A stretch of DNA of 64,000 nucleotides from Promicromonospora sukumoe. Its GTDB lineage: Bacteria; Actinomycetota; Actinomycetes; Actinomycetales; Cellulomonadaceae. The position numbers and the translations under genes were made by a program. Of the stretch, positions 24,249 through 32,867 are shown piece by piece (position 1 is the first letter of the stretch; every line of letters starts with the position of its first letter). Below the pieces are notes generated by a model. The model was not told the origin of the DNA, did not search any database, and saw only the letters and a program-made list of their open reading frames with translations. The stretch lies in assembly GCF_014137995.1 (NCBI RefSeq), contig NZ_JACGWV010000001.1:1364001-1428000 (forward strand). The letters run 5' to 3'.

Positions 24249-25728
24249 GATGTTGTCCTCTCCTCGTGGACGGCGTGGGCCGCCGCCTGGGCGATGTTGC
24301 GCTGCATGCCGCCGAACACGATGCCGTGGAACGGGCTGATCGCCCACCAGTAGAGCTGCCCGGGCAGCCCGTGCGGCAGGAAGACGGCGCGCTGCCGGAA
24401 CGTCGGCCGGTCGGCGTCGGCGTCCTCGACGGACAGCTCCAGCCAGGCCAGGCCGGGCAGCCGCATCTCGGCGCGCAGCCGCAGCAGCCGGCCCGGGACG
24501 ATCTTCTCGACCCGCCACCAGTCGAGCGCGTCGCCGGGCGCGAGGTTGTGCGGGTGCCGTCGTCCGCGGCGCAGCCCGGGCCCACCGAACAGGCGGTCCA
24601 TGGCGCCGCGCGCCACCCAGCCCAGGCGCCAGGAGTACCAGCCGTGCGCGCCGCCGATGCCCTCGATCACGGTCCAGAGTGCCTCGCTCGTGGTGTCCAC
24701 GCGGCTCGACCGGTCGTCGACCAGGAGGCTCCCGCCGGCCCAGTCCGGGTCGTCGGGCAGCGGGTCGGAGGGGGCGCCGGGCACCGAGGCGGACAGCCAG
24801 CTCGTGCGCACGTCCAGGTCCCGGATGCGGGCGAGCGCGAGGCCGACCGCCTTGTCGAAGCCGGTCAGTCCCTCGGGCGGGTCGGGCACGTACTGCTTGA
24901 TGTCGTCCTCCTGGGCCACGACCTCGTGCACGAGCGACCCCACCAGGGGCTTCGCGATGCCCGGCGGCACGGGCGTCACCAGGCCGACCCAGAGGCTGGC
25001 CAGCCGCGGCGTCAGGACCGGGACGGCGCGGATCACCCGCGGGCGCAGCCCGGCGACGGCGGCGTAGCGCTGCATCATCTCGCGGTAGGTGAGCACCTCG
25101 GGGCCGCCGATGTCGAAGCCGCGGCTGACGTCCGCGGGGATCTCGGCGGCGCCGACGAGGTAGCGCAGCACGTCGCGCACCGCGATGGGCTGGATGCGGT
25201 TGTTGATCCAGCGCGGCGCGACCATCGCGGGCAGCCGTTCGGTGAGGTAGCGCATCATCTCGAACGACGCGCTGCCGGAGCCCAGGATCACGGCGGCGCG
25301 CAGCACGACGGTCGGCGCGCCGCCGTCGAGCAGGATCTCCTCGACCTCGCGGCGGGACTCCAGGTGGGGCGAGAGCCGCTCGCCCTCGGGGTAGAGGCCG
25401 CCCAGGTAGACCACGCGGCCGACGTCGAGCTCCCGCGCGACGACGGCGAAGCCGCGGGCGGTGCTGCGGTCGCGCTCCGCGAACCCGGCGCCGGCCCCGA
25501 GCGCGTGGATCAGGTAGTAGGCGACGTCGACGCCGTCCAGCGCCCGGCGCAGGTCGTCGCGCGAGGTGGCGTCGCCCTCGACCACCTCGACGGAGCCGGC
25601 CCAGTCGCGCGAGGCGATCCGTTCGGGGTGGCGCGCGAGCACGCGCACGTCGTGCCCGGCGGCGAGCAGCTCGGGCACGAGCCGCCCCCGATATACCCGG
25701 TTGCTCCGGTCACGAGGACGTAGGACAT
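24245..25728 (-). pseudogene. SDR-DUF2867 oxidoreductase, frameshifted near the N-terminus
   Basis: An atypical short-chain dehydrogenase (NmrA/NAD(P)-binding type, about 260 residues) joined to a C-terminal DUF2867 domain. The ATG at 25726-25728 opens a perfect Thr-Gly-Ala-Thr-Gly-Tyr-Ile-Gly-Gly nucleotide-binding loop, but after 15 codons the frame is wrong. The expected Arg-Leu-Val-Pro-Glu-Leu-Leu continues in another frame. One missing G in the G5 run at 25685-25689 explains this. The rest is intact for 480 codons, so the change is recent, a phase-variable tract, or a sequencing error. It is the first gene of an operon with the VOC gene, divergent from the TspO-like gene. Confidence 0.8.
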
Positions 25729-25773
25729 GGGACGACACCAACCTTTCCGCAAAACAGGAAGCCGAGCGATTTA

Positions 25774-25786
25774 CTAGATAGGCTAG
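25774..25786. promoter_or_regulatory. CTAG-N5-CTAG element in the SDR/TspO divergent promoter
   Basis: Two CTAG tetramers (25774-25777 and 25783-25786) spaced by five bases sit in the only AT-rich patch of the 127-bp divergent gap. CTAG is rare in such genomes. It could be part of overlapping -10 regions or a regulator site. No regulator gene is adjacent. Confidence 0.3.
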
Positions 25787-25855
25787 GCATATTCGCCGGG
25801 CGGTTGCCTGCTGGGGCAGGTACAGGGGGACGCCCGGCCCATCGAGGAGGGCTCC

Positions 25856-26677
25856 ATGGCACAGGGCACGTCGCACGACACATCGCACGACCGGTTGCAG
25901 CAGATCGTCGTCACCGTCAGCTTCGTGGTCTGTGTCATCGGTTCCATGATCGGCGTGGGCGTGTTCGGTGGCACGTCGGTCAACGCGGCGGCCGGGGGAG
26001 CGCTCGACACGGACGCCACGCTGCTCGCCCCGGCGTCCGCCGCGTTCTCCGTGTGGACCGTCGTCTACGTGGGGCTCGCCGGGTACACGCTGCTCCAGTG
26101 GTTCCCCGCCCCCACGGCCGAGGCGCAGGCGCGGCAGCGTCGCCTCCGGCTCCCGGTCGCCGGCACCATGCTGCTCAACGCCGCGTGGATCCTGGTGGTC
26201 CAGGCCGGGCTGCTCTGGGTGAGCGTGCTCGTCATCGCGGCGCTGCTCACGCTGCTCGTCCGGGTCTTCCTGATCCTGCTCCGCACCAGCGCGCACGGGT
26301 GGCTGGACCGTGTGCTGGTCGACGGCGTGCTCGGCATCTACCTCGGCTGGGTCTGCGTGGCCACCGCCGCCAACATCGCCGCGGCGCTGACCAGCGCCGG
26401 GTTCGACGGCGCCGGGCTCGCCGCCGACTGGTGGGCCGTCGGCGTCCTCGCCGTGGTCGGCGTGATCGGCGTCGTCCTGGCGGTGCGGGGCAACGGGCCC
26501 GTCGCCGTGGCCCTGGCCATCGCGTGGGGCCTGTCCTGGATCGCCGTCGAGCGGTGGGACGGAACCCCGTACTCCGCCCCGACCGCCGCCGCGGCGCTCG
26601 CGGCCGCCGTGGCCGTGCTCGGCGTGACCGCCGTCGTGCGGGTGCGCGCCGTGGCCCGTGCGGGAACCTCTGCCTGA
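25856..26677 (+). CDS. TspO/MBR-related tryptophan-rich membrane protein, 273 aa
   Basis: Membrane protein with about seven to eight hydrophobic segments and many Trp residues. The first 180 residues follow the TspO-like layout (Trp-Thr-Val-Val-Tyr-Val-Gly, Asn-Ala-Ala-Trp-Ile, a late Leu-Gly-Trp-Val-Cys-Val-Ala-Thr-Ala-Ala-Asn), but the protein is about 110 residues longer than classical TspO. Family members bind tetrapyrroles and affect light or oxidative stress responses. Start ATG at 25856. The divergent SDR-DUF2867 neighbour often accompanies it in light-responsive actinobacterial loci. A strong hairpin overlaps its stop codon. Confidence 0.75.
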   Translation: MAQGTSHDTSHDRLQQIVVTVSFVVCVIGSMIGVGVFGGTSVNAAAGGALDTDATLLAPASAAFSVWTVVYVGLAGYTLLQWFPAPTAEAQARQRRLRLPVAGTMLLNAAWILVVQAGLLWVSVLVIAALLTLLVRVFLILLRTSAHGWLDRVLVDGVLGIYLGWVCVATAANIAAALTSAGFDGAGLAADWWAVGVLAVVGVIGVVLAVRGNGPVAVALAIAWGLSWIAVERWDGTPYSAPTAAAALAAAVAVLGVTAVVRVRAVARAGTSA

Positions 26678-26693
26678 GGGTTCCCGCACGGGC
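26654..26693. terminator. Hairpin over the TspO-like stop codon
   Basis: Perfect 15-bp arms (26654-26668 and 26679-26693) enclose a 10-base loop that contains the TGA at 26675-26677. It can terminate the rightward transcript and, read leftward, the GH30 transcript. Confidence 0.65.
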
Positions 26694-26699
26694 GGTACG

Positions 26700-26738
26700 G
26701 ACCTTCCGGCTCAGCCGGCTCGCGTGAGCCGGAAGGTC
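26700..26738. terminator. Hairpin in the 3' end of the GH30 gene
   Basis: Perfect 14-bp arms (26700-26713 and 26725-26738) lie mostly inside the last codons of the GH30 gene and just beyond the TspO-like gene, making a second back-to-back hairpin at this convergent junction. Confidence 0.5.
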
Positions 26739-28603
26739 TGGGCCGCGGAGCCGGTGCACGGCTGCTGCGTGAACCGGGTCCCGTCGGCGCCCGTCGCGGC
26801 GCCCAGGGTCAGGCAGGCGCCGCTGTGCCGCGCGGTGAAGGTGACGCCGCCGTTCGTCGTCGTCGGCCGCCACTGCTGGTTGGTGCCGCCCACGTAGGAC
26901 CAGAGGTGCACGGACGCGCCCGCGGCGACGGCCCCCTGCCCGCCGGAGACGTCCCAGACCTTGCCCGCGTGCTGGTTGGCGACCTGGTAGTAGCCGCCCG
27001 TCGTGGGCGTGAAGCGCCAGCGCTGGTTCGCCTGCGCGGTGCCGCCGCAGGCCCACTGCTGCAGGCCGGTGCCGTCCGCGGTGCCCCAGTCGGCGGCGTC
27101 GAGGCACTTGCCGCTCGCCGACGAGGCGACCTGGTACCAGGAGGCGGGGTCCGGGTCGGCCGGGGTGGTGGTCGTCTGCGGGTCCCAGGTGTAGGTCGCG
27201 ACGGCGCGGCCCGGCAGGGTGTGGGTCAGCGAGCGGCCCTCGTCCGTGATCGAGAACGTGCGGCTGCCCGAGGAGGCGTTCACGACGTAGGCCACGCGCG
27301 TACCGTCCGGGTTCTGGTAGACGACGTTCTGCAGCCCGCCCGGCTGCTCGGTGGTGGAGCCGATGCGGCGGGCGCCCGCGTCGACGAACTTGGTGAGGTG
27401 GCCCAGCACGTAGAACTCGGCGTTGCGCGTGACGTTGCCACCGGCGATCTGGACGACGCCGTTGCAGCGCGTGCCGCAGTGCCCCTGGTGCGGGCCGCCG
27501 CTCTGGTCGAGCGCGAGGTTCCAGCTGATCGTCGTCTCCCCGCCGTTGCGCATGTTGCGCACCACGAGGTTCTCGGCGTGCCAGACCAGGGTGTCGCCGA
27601 ACGTGTTCGCGGCGTTGTCGCTGTCCGTGCCGGAGCACTCGGTGAAGTAGACCCGCTTGCCCGCCGAGACCACCTGGGCCTGCGCCTCGGGCGAGCCGCC
27701 GTAGCAGTGGAACGCCGCGCCGACGACGCGCGAGATGCCCTGCGTGCCGGAGAAGACCTCCAGCGGGTAGTCGGGCCGGTCCCAGTTGTGGTCGTAGGCG
27801 AAGATCTGCGTGCCCAGCCCGGCGCTGGTCAGCCGGGCGTCGAGCACCCGCAGGAACTGCGCCTGCTCCGCCGCGGACATGCTCAGCGAGGGGTAGCTCG
27901 TGGCGAACAGCGGCTCGTTCGCCACCGTGAGGTCGCTCAGGTTCACGCCCTGCTGCGCGTACGCCTGGATCGCGCGCACCAGGTAGTCGGCGTAGTCCCC
28001 GTAGTTCTCGGTGCGCAGGCTGCCGCCGTTCAGGGAGCCGCCCGACTTCATCCACGCGGGCGGCGACCACGGGCTGCCCATGAAGCGGATGTTCGGGTTG
28101 ACGGCCAGCGCCTGCCGCAGGACGGGCAGGATCTGCTGCTGGTCGCGGGCGATGCTGAACTGCCCGCGCGTGTCCTCGTAGGTGTAGAAGCCGCCGGAGT
28201 TGAAGTCGGTGCTGCCGAGCGGCTGGCGCAGGTAGTTCAGGCCGATGCCGTCGCCGCTCCGGGAGAACAGCGACCGCATCAGGCTGTCGCGGGTGCCGGC
28301 GGGCAGGCCGCTGATCAGCGACGCCGACGCCTCGGTGACGGACGCCCCGGCGCCGGTGAAGCGCTGGGCGACCTGGCCCGGGCTGACCCGGATGTCGGTG
28401 GCCTGCGGGCCGGTGTCGAAGGCGAGGGTGCCGCCGTCGGCCAGCCTGCGGCTGCCGTCGGCGGTGGTGACCCAGACGTGTGCGCTGGTCGGGGCTGCGG
28501 TGGCCGGCGCGGCGGCCGGGCCGAGTCCGACGGCGCCCACGGCCAGGACGCTCAGCGTGGCGAGTGCTGTCCGGACGGGCCCGGACCGGGTGGTGCGCGT
28601 CAT
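26711..28603 (-). CDS. Secreted GH30 glycosidase with C-terminal ricin-type CBM13, 630 aa
   Basis: Signal peptide (residues 1-37, ending Ala-Thr-Ala-Ala). A GH30 (alpha/beta)8 barrel with its side beta domain spans about 65-480: acid/base Glu230 in Val-Ala-Asn-Glu-Pro and nucleophile Glu322 in Phe-Thr-Glu-Cys-Ser. The Ser-Pro-Trp-Ser-Pro-Pro-Ala-Trp-Met-Lys motif is typical of glucosylceramidase-like and beta-1,6-glucanase members. A short linker with Thr-Thr-Thr-Pro leads to a ricin B-type trefoil (485-630) with Gln-x-Trp repeats that binds sugars. Start ATG at 28601-28603 with GGGAG. A TetR operator lies in front. Beta-1,6-glucan is a reasonable but unproved substrate. Confidence 0.88.
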   Translation of the reverse strand: MTRTTRSGPVRTALATLSVLAVGAVGLGPAAAPATAAPTSAHVWVTTADGSRRLADGGTLAFDTGPQATDIRVSPGQVAQRFTGAGASVTEASASLISGLPAGTRDSLMRSLFSRSGDGIGLNYLRQPLGSTDFNSGGFYTYEDTRGQFSIARDQQQILPVLRQALAVNPNIRFMGSPWSPPAWMKSGGSLNGGSLRTENYGDYADYLVRAIQAYAQQGVNLSDLTVANEPLFATSYPSLSMSAAEQAQFLRVLDARLTSAGLGTQIFAYDHNWDRPDYPLEVFSGTQGISRVVGAAFHCYGGSPEAQAQVVSAGKRVYFTECSGTDSDNAANTFGDTLVWHAENLVVRNMRNGGETTISWNLALDQSGGPHQGHCGTRCNGVVQIAGGNVTRNAEFYVLGHLTKFVDAGARRIGSTTEQPGGLQNVVYQNPDGTRVAYVVNASSGSRTFSITDEGRSLTHTLPGRAVATYTWDPQTTTTPADPDPASWYQVASSASGKCLDAADWGTADGTGLQQWACGGTAQANQRWRFTPTTGGYYQVANQHAGKVWDVSGGQGAVAAGASVHLWSYVGGTNQQWRPTTTNGGVTFTARHSGACLTLGAATGADGTRFTQQPCTGSAAQTFRLTRAG

Positions 28604-28646
28604 TGCGACTCCCATCGGTGGGTGGAAACGTGCCGCGATCCTACCC

Positions 28647-28672
28647 CTACCTACCAAGCACTCGGTAGGTAG
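28647..28672. promoter_or_regulatory. 26-bp palindromic operator between GH30 and TetR genes
   Basis: CTACCTACC (28647-28655) and GGTAGGTAG (28664-28672) are perfect inverted arms around an 8-base spacer. The inner ACC-N8-GGT with AGCACT is typical for TetR-family sites. It lies 44 bp before GH30 and 30 bp before the TetR gene, so it can control both. Confidence 0.8.
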
Positions 28673-28701
28673 CAGTTCCACGTACCCGTAGACTCGCTCG
28701 G

Positions 28702-29343
28702 ATGACACGAGAAGCCGGGGCCACCAGGACGCGGCGCCCGCCCGCGGAGCGCCGCGCGGAGATCCTGCGCATCGCCATGGAGACGTTCGCGGAGCGCGGC
28801 TACCAGAGCGCGTCCCTGGCCGAGATCTCGGCCCGTGTCGGGCTCACCCAGGCCGGCGTGCTGCACTACTTCTCGTCCAAGGCCGGGCTGCTCACCGGGG
28901 TGCTCGACCTGCGCGACTCGTCCGACATCGAGGAGCTCGGCAGCGAGCGCCCCCACGGCCTCGCGTTCCTGCGGCACCTCGTGGAGACCACGCGGCGCAA
29001 CACCGAGCGCGAGGGGATCGTGCGGCTCTACACCGTGCTCGCGGCGGAGAGCGTGACCGCCGAGCACCCCGCGCAGGAGTACTTCCGCGACCGGTACCAG
29101 GGGCTGCTGGCCCTCGTGGTCGAGGCGCTGGAGGAGGCCCGGTCCCTGGGCGAGGTCGCCGACGACGTCGACACCGCGACGACCGCCCGCGTGATCGTGG
29201 CGACCATGGACGGCCTGCAGCTCCAGTGGCTGCTCGACCCGGGCTCGGTGGACATGACGCGGGCCACGGAGCTGGCGATCGTCCGGCTGATCGGGCGGGA
29301 CCTCCCGCCGGTGGGCCAGACCTCCGGCGGGCCGGGAGCCTAG
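28702..29343 (+). CDS. TetR-family transcriptional regulator, 213 aa
   Basis: N-terminal TetR HTH (about residues 15-65, with Ala-Glu-Arg-Gly-Tyr and Gly-Val-Leu-His-Tyr-Phe-Ser-Ser-Lys) and a helical ligand-binding C-terminal domain of the type found with glycosidase-linked repressors in actinobacteria. Divergent from the GH30 gene over a clear 26-bp operator; probably represses GH30 and itself until a sugar-related ligand binds. Start ATG 28702. The stop overlaps the convergent transglycosylase gene by four bases. Confidence 0.88.
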   Translation: MTREAGATRTRRPPAERRAEILRIAMETFAERGYQSASLAEISARVGLTQAGVLHYFSSKAGLLTGVLDLRDSSDIEELGSERPHGLAFLRHLVETTRRNTEREGIVRLYTVLAAESVTAEHPAQEYFRDRYQGLLALVVEALEEARSLGEVADDVDTATTARVIVATMDGLQLQWLLDPGSVDMTRATELAIVRLIGRDLPPVGQTSGGPGA

Positions 29344-30071
29344 GCCGCCGGGTCCGCGTACGTCGTCGCCAGGTCCGCGACATCGCGGGCGTAGGACACC
29401 GAGCGGTTGTAGGCGCCCAGGGCGGCCTGCCAGCCGTCGTCGGTGGTGACGTCGTCGCCGCTCTCGCACAGGTACAGGGCCGCGGTGAGCACCGCGTCGT
29501 CGATCTGGTGCGGGTCGGTCCGGCCGTCGAGGTTGCCGTCCTGGGCGTAGTCGCCCCAGGTGGTGGGGATGAACTGCATGGGCCCGACGGCGCGGTCCCA
29601 GCGGACGTCGCCGTCGAGCTCGCCCTCGTCCGTGTCGAGGATCTCCATGACGCCCTCGCTGCCGTCCAGCGCGATGCCGATGATCGGCGGGCTCACCACC
29701 CCGTCGTCCTCCACGCCCGCGCCGAGGTAGCTGCCGTGGATCGACTCGACCGCGCCGATGCCCGCGAGCGTGTTCCACCCGATGCCGCACTGTGGCAGGG
29801 TCTCGGCCAGCCGCAGGGACGCGCCAGCGTACGCGGCCAGCGCGCGCCGCGGGATGCCGGTGCGCTCCGCGGTCTCGGCGAGCCAGCGCGGGTGGGCCAG
29901 CTCGGCGACCGGGACGGCCTCGGTCGCCTCCTCGGCGGACGTCGGAACCCGCTGCGCCGGCGCGGGCGGGTAGCCCCGGTCCATCGCCTCGGACCACGTC
30001 CGCTCGCCCGTGGCGCAGGCGGACAGCAGCAACGCGGCCGCGCAGGCGATGACCCCAGCTCGTGCTCTCAC
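29340..30071 (-). CDS. Lytic murein transglycosylase lipoprotein, 243 aa
   Basis: Soluble-lytic-transglycosylase fold on a lipoprotein. The signal peptide ends Leu-Leu-Ser-Ala-Cys, with Cys19 the lipid anchor. The catalytic Glu109 is in Gly-Ala-Val-Glu-Ser-Ile-His-Gly, followed by Arg-Ala-Val-Gly-Pro-Met-Gln-Phe-Ile-Pro-x-Thr-Trp and a closing Ala-Tyr-Asn-Arg-Ser helix, as in MltB/RpfB-related enzymes. It cuts the glycan strands of peptidoglycan to anhydro-muropeptides outside the membrane. GTG/ATG start at 30069-30071 follows a short divergent-free gap; regulation is not apparent. Confidence 0.9.
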   Translation of the reverse strand: MRARAGVIACAAALLLSACATGERTWSEAMDRGYPPAPAQRVPTSAEEATEAVPVAELAHPRWLAETAERTGIPRRALAAYAGASLRLAETLPQCGIGWNTLAGIGAVESIHGSYLGAGVEDDGVVSPPIIGIALDGSEGVMEILDTDEGELDGDVRWDRAVGPMQFIPTTWGDYAQDGNLDGRTDPHQIDDAVLTAALYLCESGDDVTTDDGWQAALGAYNRSVSYARDVADLATTYADPAA

Positions 30072-30164
30072 GGTGCTGACGGTACGTCGGCGTCACCCCG
30101 ATCCGGAAAGCCGTGACAAGACCTCCCGCAAACGTGCGCTTTTCCGGCTCGCCGCGTCCGCCCC

Positions 30165-31046
30165 TTACTCCGCCGGACGCCGGCTGTGCACCACCAGGAC
30201 CGGGCACGGGGCACCCCGCAGGACGGCGTCCGGCACGCTGCGCAGCATGCGCCCCAGCACCGTGGGGTGCCGGCGCCCGCCGACGACGACCAGGTCGCCC
30301 GGGGTGAGGTCCTCCAGCAGCACGCCCGCCGGGTCCCCGCGGCGGATCACCACCGAGCACGAGACCAGCGGGTACTTCTCCGACCACCGCGCCACCTGGT
30401 CGGCCAGGTCCTCCCGGGCCGCCTCGTGCCAGGACGCCGCCAGCGGGTCGGCCTGGTGCAGCGCCGAGCCCACCGGGTCGGTGCCCACCACGTGCAGCAC
30501 CTCCAGGGGGCAGCCGCGGGCGGCCGCCTCGGCGAACGCGGTGCCCAGCACGTCGGGCTCGTCGTCCCGCTCCACGCCCACGCGGATGAGGCTCGGGTCG
30601 TCCGGCGTCGCCCCCGCGGGGACCACCACCACCGTCCCCGGGGACGACGCCGCCAGCGCCGACGACGTGGAACCCACCAGCACGCGGTCGAGCGCGTCCA
30701 GGCCGCGGCGGCCCACCACCACGAGGTCGCAGGTCCGCGACCGCTGGCTCAGCACGTGCGCGGGCGCGCCGGGCAGCACCACCACCTCGACCTCGCGGCC
30801 GCCCGGGCGGCGCCCGGCGAGCCGGTCGCGTGCTGCCTGCGCGGCGCGCCGGGCCTCGTCGCGGGTGTCCCGGACCGTGTCGCCGAACCCGGGCACGGGC
30901 GCGGGCGGCGTGGCGTGCGTCGCGACGACGGTCAGCCGCGCCTCGTGCACGTCGGCGGCCCGGGCCGCCCAGTCCAGCGCGCCCAGGCTGTCGCCCGAGC
31001 CGTCGACCCCGACGACGATGCCCCGGTACCAGGTGGTGCTGCTCAT
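30165..31046 (-). CDS. Tandem universal stress protein, 293 aa
   Basis: Two Usp domains of about 145 residues each. The first keeps the ATP-binding signature Gly-x2-Gly-x9-Gly-Ser (Gly-Arg-Arg-Gly ... Val-Gly-Ser); in the second the matching Gly residues are partly replaced, so it may bind nucleotide weakly. Tandem Usp proteins are major members of the mycobacterial DosR dormancy regulon. Here the gene lies next to a DosS/DosR-like pair and behind a DosR-like palindrome. Start ATG at 31044-31046 with GAGGAG; the frame upstream is open but runs into the promoter. Confidence 0.9.
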   Translation of the reverse strand: MSSTTWYRGIVVGVDGSGDSLGALDWAARAADVHEARLTVVATHATPPAPVPGFGDTVRDTRDEARRAAQAARDRLAGRRPGGREVEVVVLPGAPAHVLSQRSRTCDLVVVGRRGLDALDRVLVGSTSSALAASSPGTVVVVPAGATPDDPSLIRVGVERDDEPDVLGTAFAEAAARGCPLEVLHVVGTDPVGSALHQADPLAASWHEAAREDLADQVARWSEKYPLVSCSVVIRRGDPAGVLLEDLTPGDLVVVGGRRHPTVLGRMLRSVPDAVLRGAPCPVLVVHSRRPAE

Positions 31047-31110
31047 GGTGGTGCTCCTCACGAGTCGTGATCCAAGGATTACCACCAGCACAGCAGCCAC
31101 CGCGCGGGGA

Positions 31111-31151
31111 CGGCAGAGTCACCCGGCCCCGCCGCCCCAGGACCTAGGTCC
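31111..31151 (-). promoter_or_regulatory. DosR-like box and promoter element before the stress protein
   Basis: GGACCTAGGTCC (31140-31151) is a perfect 12-bp palindrome of the DosR-box form. On the minus strand, 19 bases later, comes GACTCTGCCG (31120-31111). The same box-spacer-decamer order is found before the DoxX gene. The palindrome also lies 41 bp before the sensor kinase start and may act on that gene as well. Confidence 0.65.
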
Positions 31152-31191
31152 CGCGTTCCGCCGCGCGCTACCGTGGCAGCGGGAGGTGCCG

Positions 31192-32862
31192 ATGGACCCG
31201 ACGAGCACTCCGCGCGACCGCACCGACGTGCTGCTGGAGGCGGTCCTCGGGGTGAGCCGCGGCCTCGACCTCGAGTCCGTGCTGCACCGCATCGTCGAGG
31301 CCGCCGTCGACCTCGTCGACGCCCGGTACGGCGCCCTCGGGCTGCTGGGCGCCGACAAGCGCATCCACCGGTTCCTCACCGTCGGCATGACCGAGGACGA
31401 GGTCGCCGCCGTCGGCCCGTACCCCACCGGCCGCGGCGTGCTCGGTGAGCTGATCCGGCACCCCACGCCGCTGCGCCTGCCCAACCTGTCCGCGCACGTC
31501 GCCTCCGTCGGCTTCCCCGCGCACCACCCGCCCATGCGCACCTTCGTGGGCGTACCGCTGCGGGTCCACGGCTCGCCGTTCGGCAACCTCTACCTCACCG
31601 ACAAGCGCGGCGGGGGCGAGTTCACGGCCGAGGACGAACGCGTGCTGGAGGGGCTCGCGGCCGCCGCGAGCGTGGCGGTCGAGAACGCCCGCCTGTACGA
31701 CGTCGCCCGGCTCCGGGAGCGCTGGGCGCGGGCGAACGACCGGATCTCGCGGCACGTGCTGGCCGGTTCCTCGCCCCACGACGTGCTGACGCTGATCGCC
31801 AGCGAGGCACGCGAGGTGGCGGACGCCGACGTGACGACGACGGCGGTGCCCGACCCGACGACGGGCCGCCTGGTGCTCCAGTCGGCCTCCGGGCTCGACA
31901 CGGAGGCGCAGGTGGGGTCGGTGCTCGCGGCCGACGGCACGTTCGGCACCCTCACGTTCCGCACGGGCGTGCTGATGGTGACCGACGACGCGTCCGCCGA
32001 CGAGCGCGCCAGCCTCTCGCTGGACCTGCCGGGGCCGCTGGGCCCGCTCGCCGTCTGGCCGCTCGGGCAGCCCGGCAGCGCCCGGGGCGTCCTGGCCGCG
32101 GGCCGGCTGCGGGGCCGGCCGCCGTTCTCGTCGGTCGTGGTCGAGGCCCTGGGCGCGTTCGCCGCGCAGGCCGCCGTCGCCCTGGAGCTGGCGGAGGGCC
32201 GCGCCGACGCCGAGCGGGTCGCCCTGCTGCGCGACCGGGAGCGGATCGCGCGCGACCTGCACGACCTGGCCATCCAGCGGCTGTACGCCACGGGGCTGCT
32301 GCTCCAGCGCGTGGCCCGCGGCACGGCCCCGGAGGTGGCCGACCAGCTCACCCGGGCCGTCGACGAGGTGGACGAGACCATCGCCCTGGTCCGCACCACG
32401 ATCTACCGCCTGCAGTCCGGGGAGCCGTCCGACGGCGCGCACGCCCGCCGGGTGGGCCTGCGCTCCCGCGTGATCACGGAGGTGGACGCCACGGTGGCCG
32501 CGCTCGGGTTCACGGCCCGGCTGCGCTTCGAGGGCGCGGTCGACACCCTGGTCCCGCCCGACATCGCCGAGCACGTCGTCGCCGTCCTGCGCGAGGCGCT
32601 GTCGAACGTCGCCCGGCACGCGCACGCGTCGCGGGCCGAGGTGCGGCTCGCCGTGGGGGACGAGGTGGTGCTCACGGTGAGCGACGACGGCGTGGGCGTC
32701 CAGCCCGGCGTGCCGCGCAGCGGCCTGGTCAACCTCGCCCGGCGCGCCGCCGAGTCGGGCGGCACGCTCACGGTCACGCAGGTGAACCCGGAGGCCGTGC
32801 AGACCGGCACCCGCCTGGAGTGGCGGGTGCCGCTGCCCGCGGACGAGTCGCTGGAGCCCTGA
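31192..32862 (+). CDS. GAF-GAF sensor histidine kinase, DosS/DevS-like, 556 aa
   Basis: Two GAF domains (about 20-165 and 190-335), a HisKA_3 dimerisation domain with His357 in Arg-Asp-Leu-His-Asp, and an HATPase_c domain (Asn-Val-Ala-Arg-His and Asp-Asp-Gly-Val-Gly). The first GAF contains His-His-Pro-Pro-Met-x-Thr-Phe and Phe-Gly-Asn-Leu-Tyr-Leu-Thr-Asp-Lys, very like mycobacterial DosS/DosT, where a His in GAF-A binds heme and senses O2, NO and CO. Start ATG 31192 with GGGAGG. The partner response regulator is convergent, five bases away, which is unusual for such pairs. Confidence 0.88.
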   Translation: MDPTSTPRDRTDVLLEAVLGVSRGLDLESVLHRIVEAAVDLVDARYGALGLLGADKRIHRFLTVGMTEDEVAAVGPYPTGRGVLGELIRHPTPLRLPNLSAHVASVGFPAHHPPMRTFVGVPLRVHGSPFGNLYLTDKRGGGEFTAEDERVLEGLAAAASVAVENARLYDVARLRERWARANDRISRHVLAGSSPHDVLTLIASEAREVADADVTTTAVPDPTTGRLVLQSASGLDTEAQVGSVLAADGTFGTLTFRTGVLMVTDDASADERASLSLDLPGPLGPLAVWPLGQPGSARGVLAAGRLRGRPPFSSVVVEALGAFAAQAAVALELAEGRADAERVALLRDRERIARDLHDLAIQRLYATGLLLQRVARGTAPEVADQLTRAVDEVDETIALVRTTIYRLQSGEPSDGAHARRVGLRSRVITEVDATVAALGFTARLRFEGAVDTLVPPDIAEHVVAVLREALSNVARHAHASRAEVRLAVGDEVVLTVSDDGVGVQPGVPRSGLVNLARRAAESGGTLTVTQVNPEAVQTGTRLEWRVPLPADESLEP

Positions 32863-32867
32863 CGCCG

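Noticed and set aside
30072..30164. Imperfect hairpin CCGGAAAGC / GCGCTTTTCCGG after the stress protein gene
   Set aside because: The arms are offset by extra bases and the loop is long, so it is weaker than the other junction hairpins.
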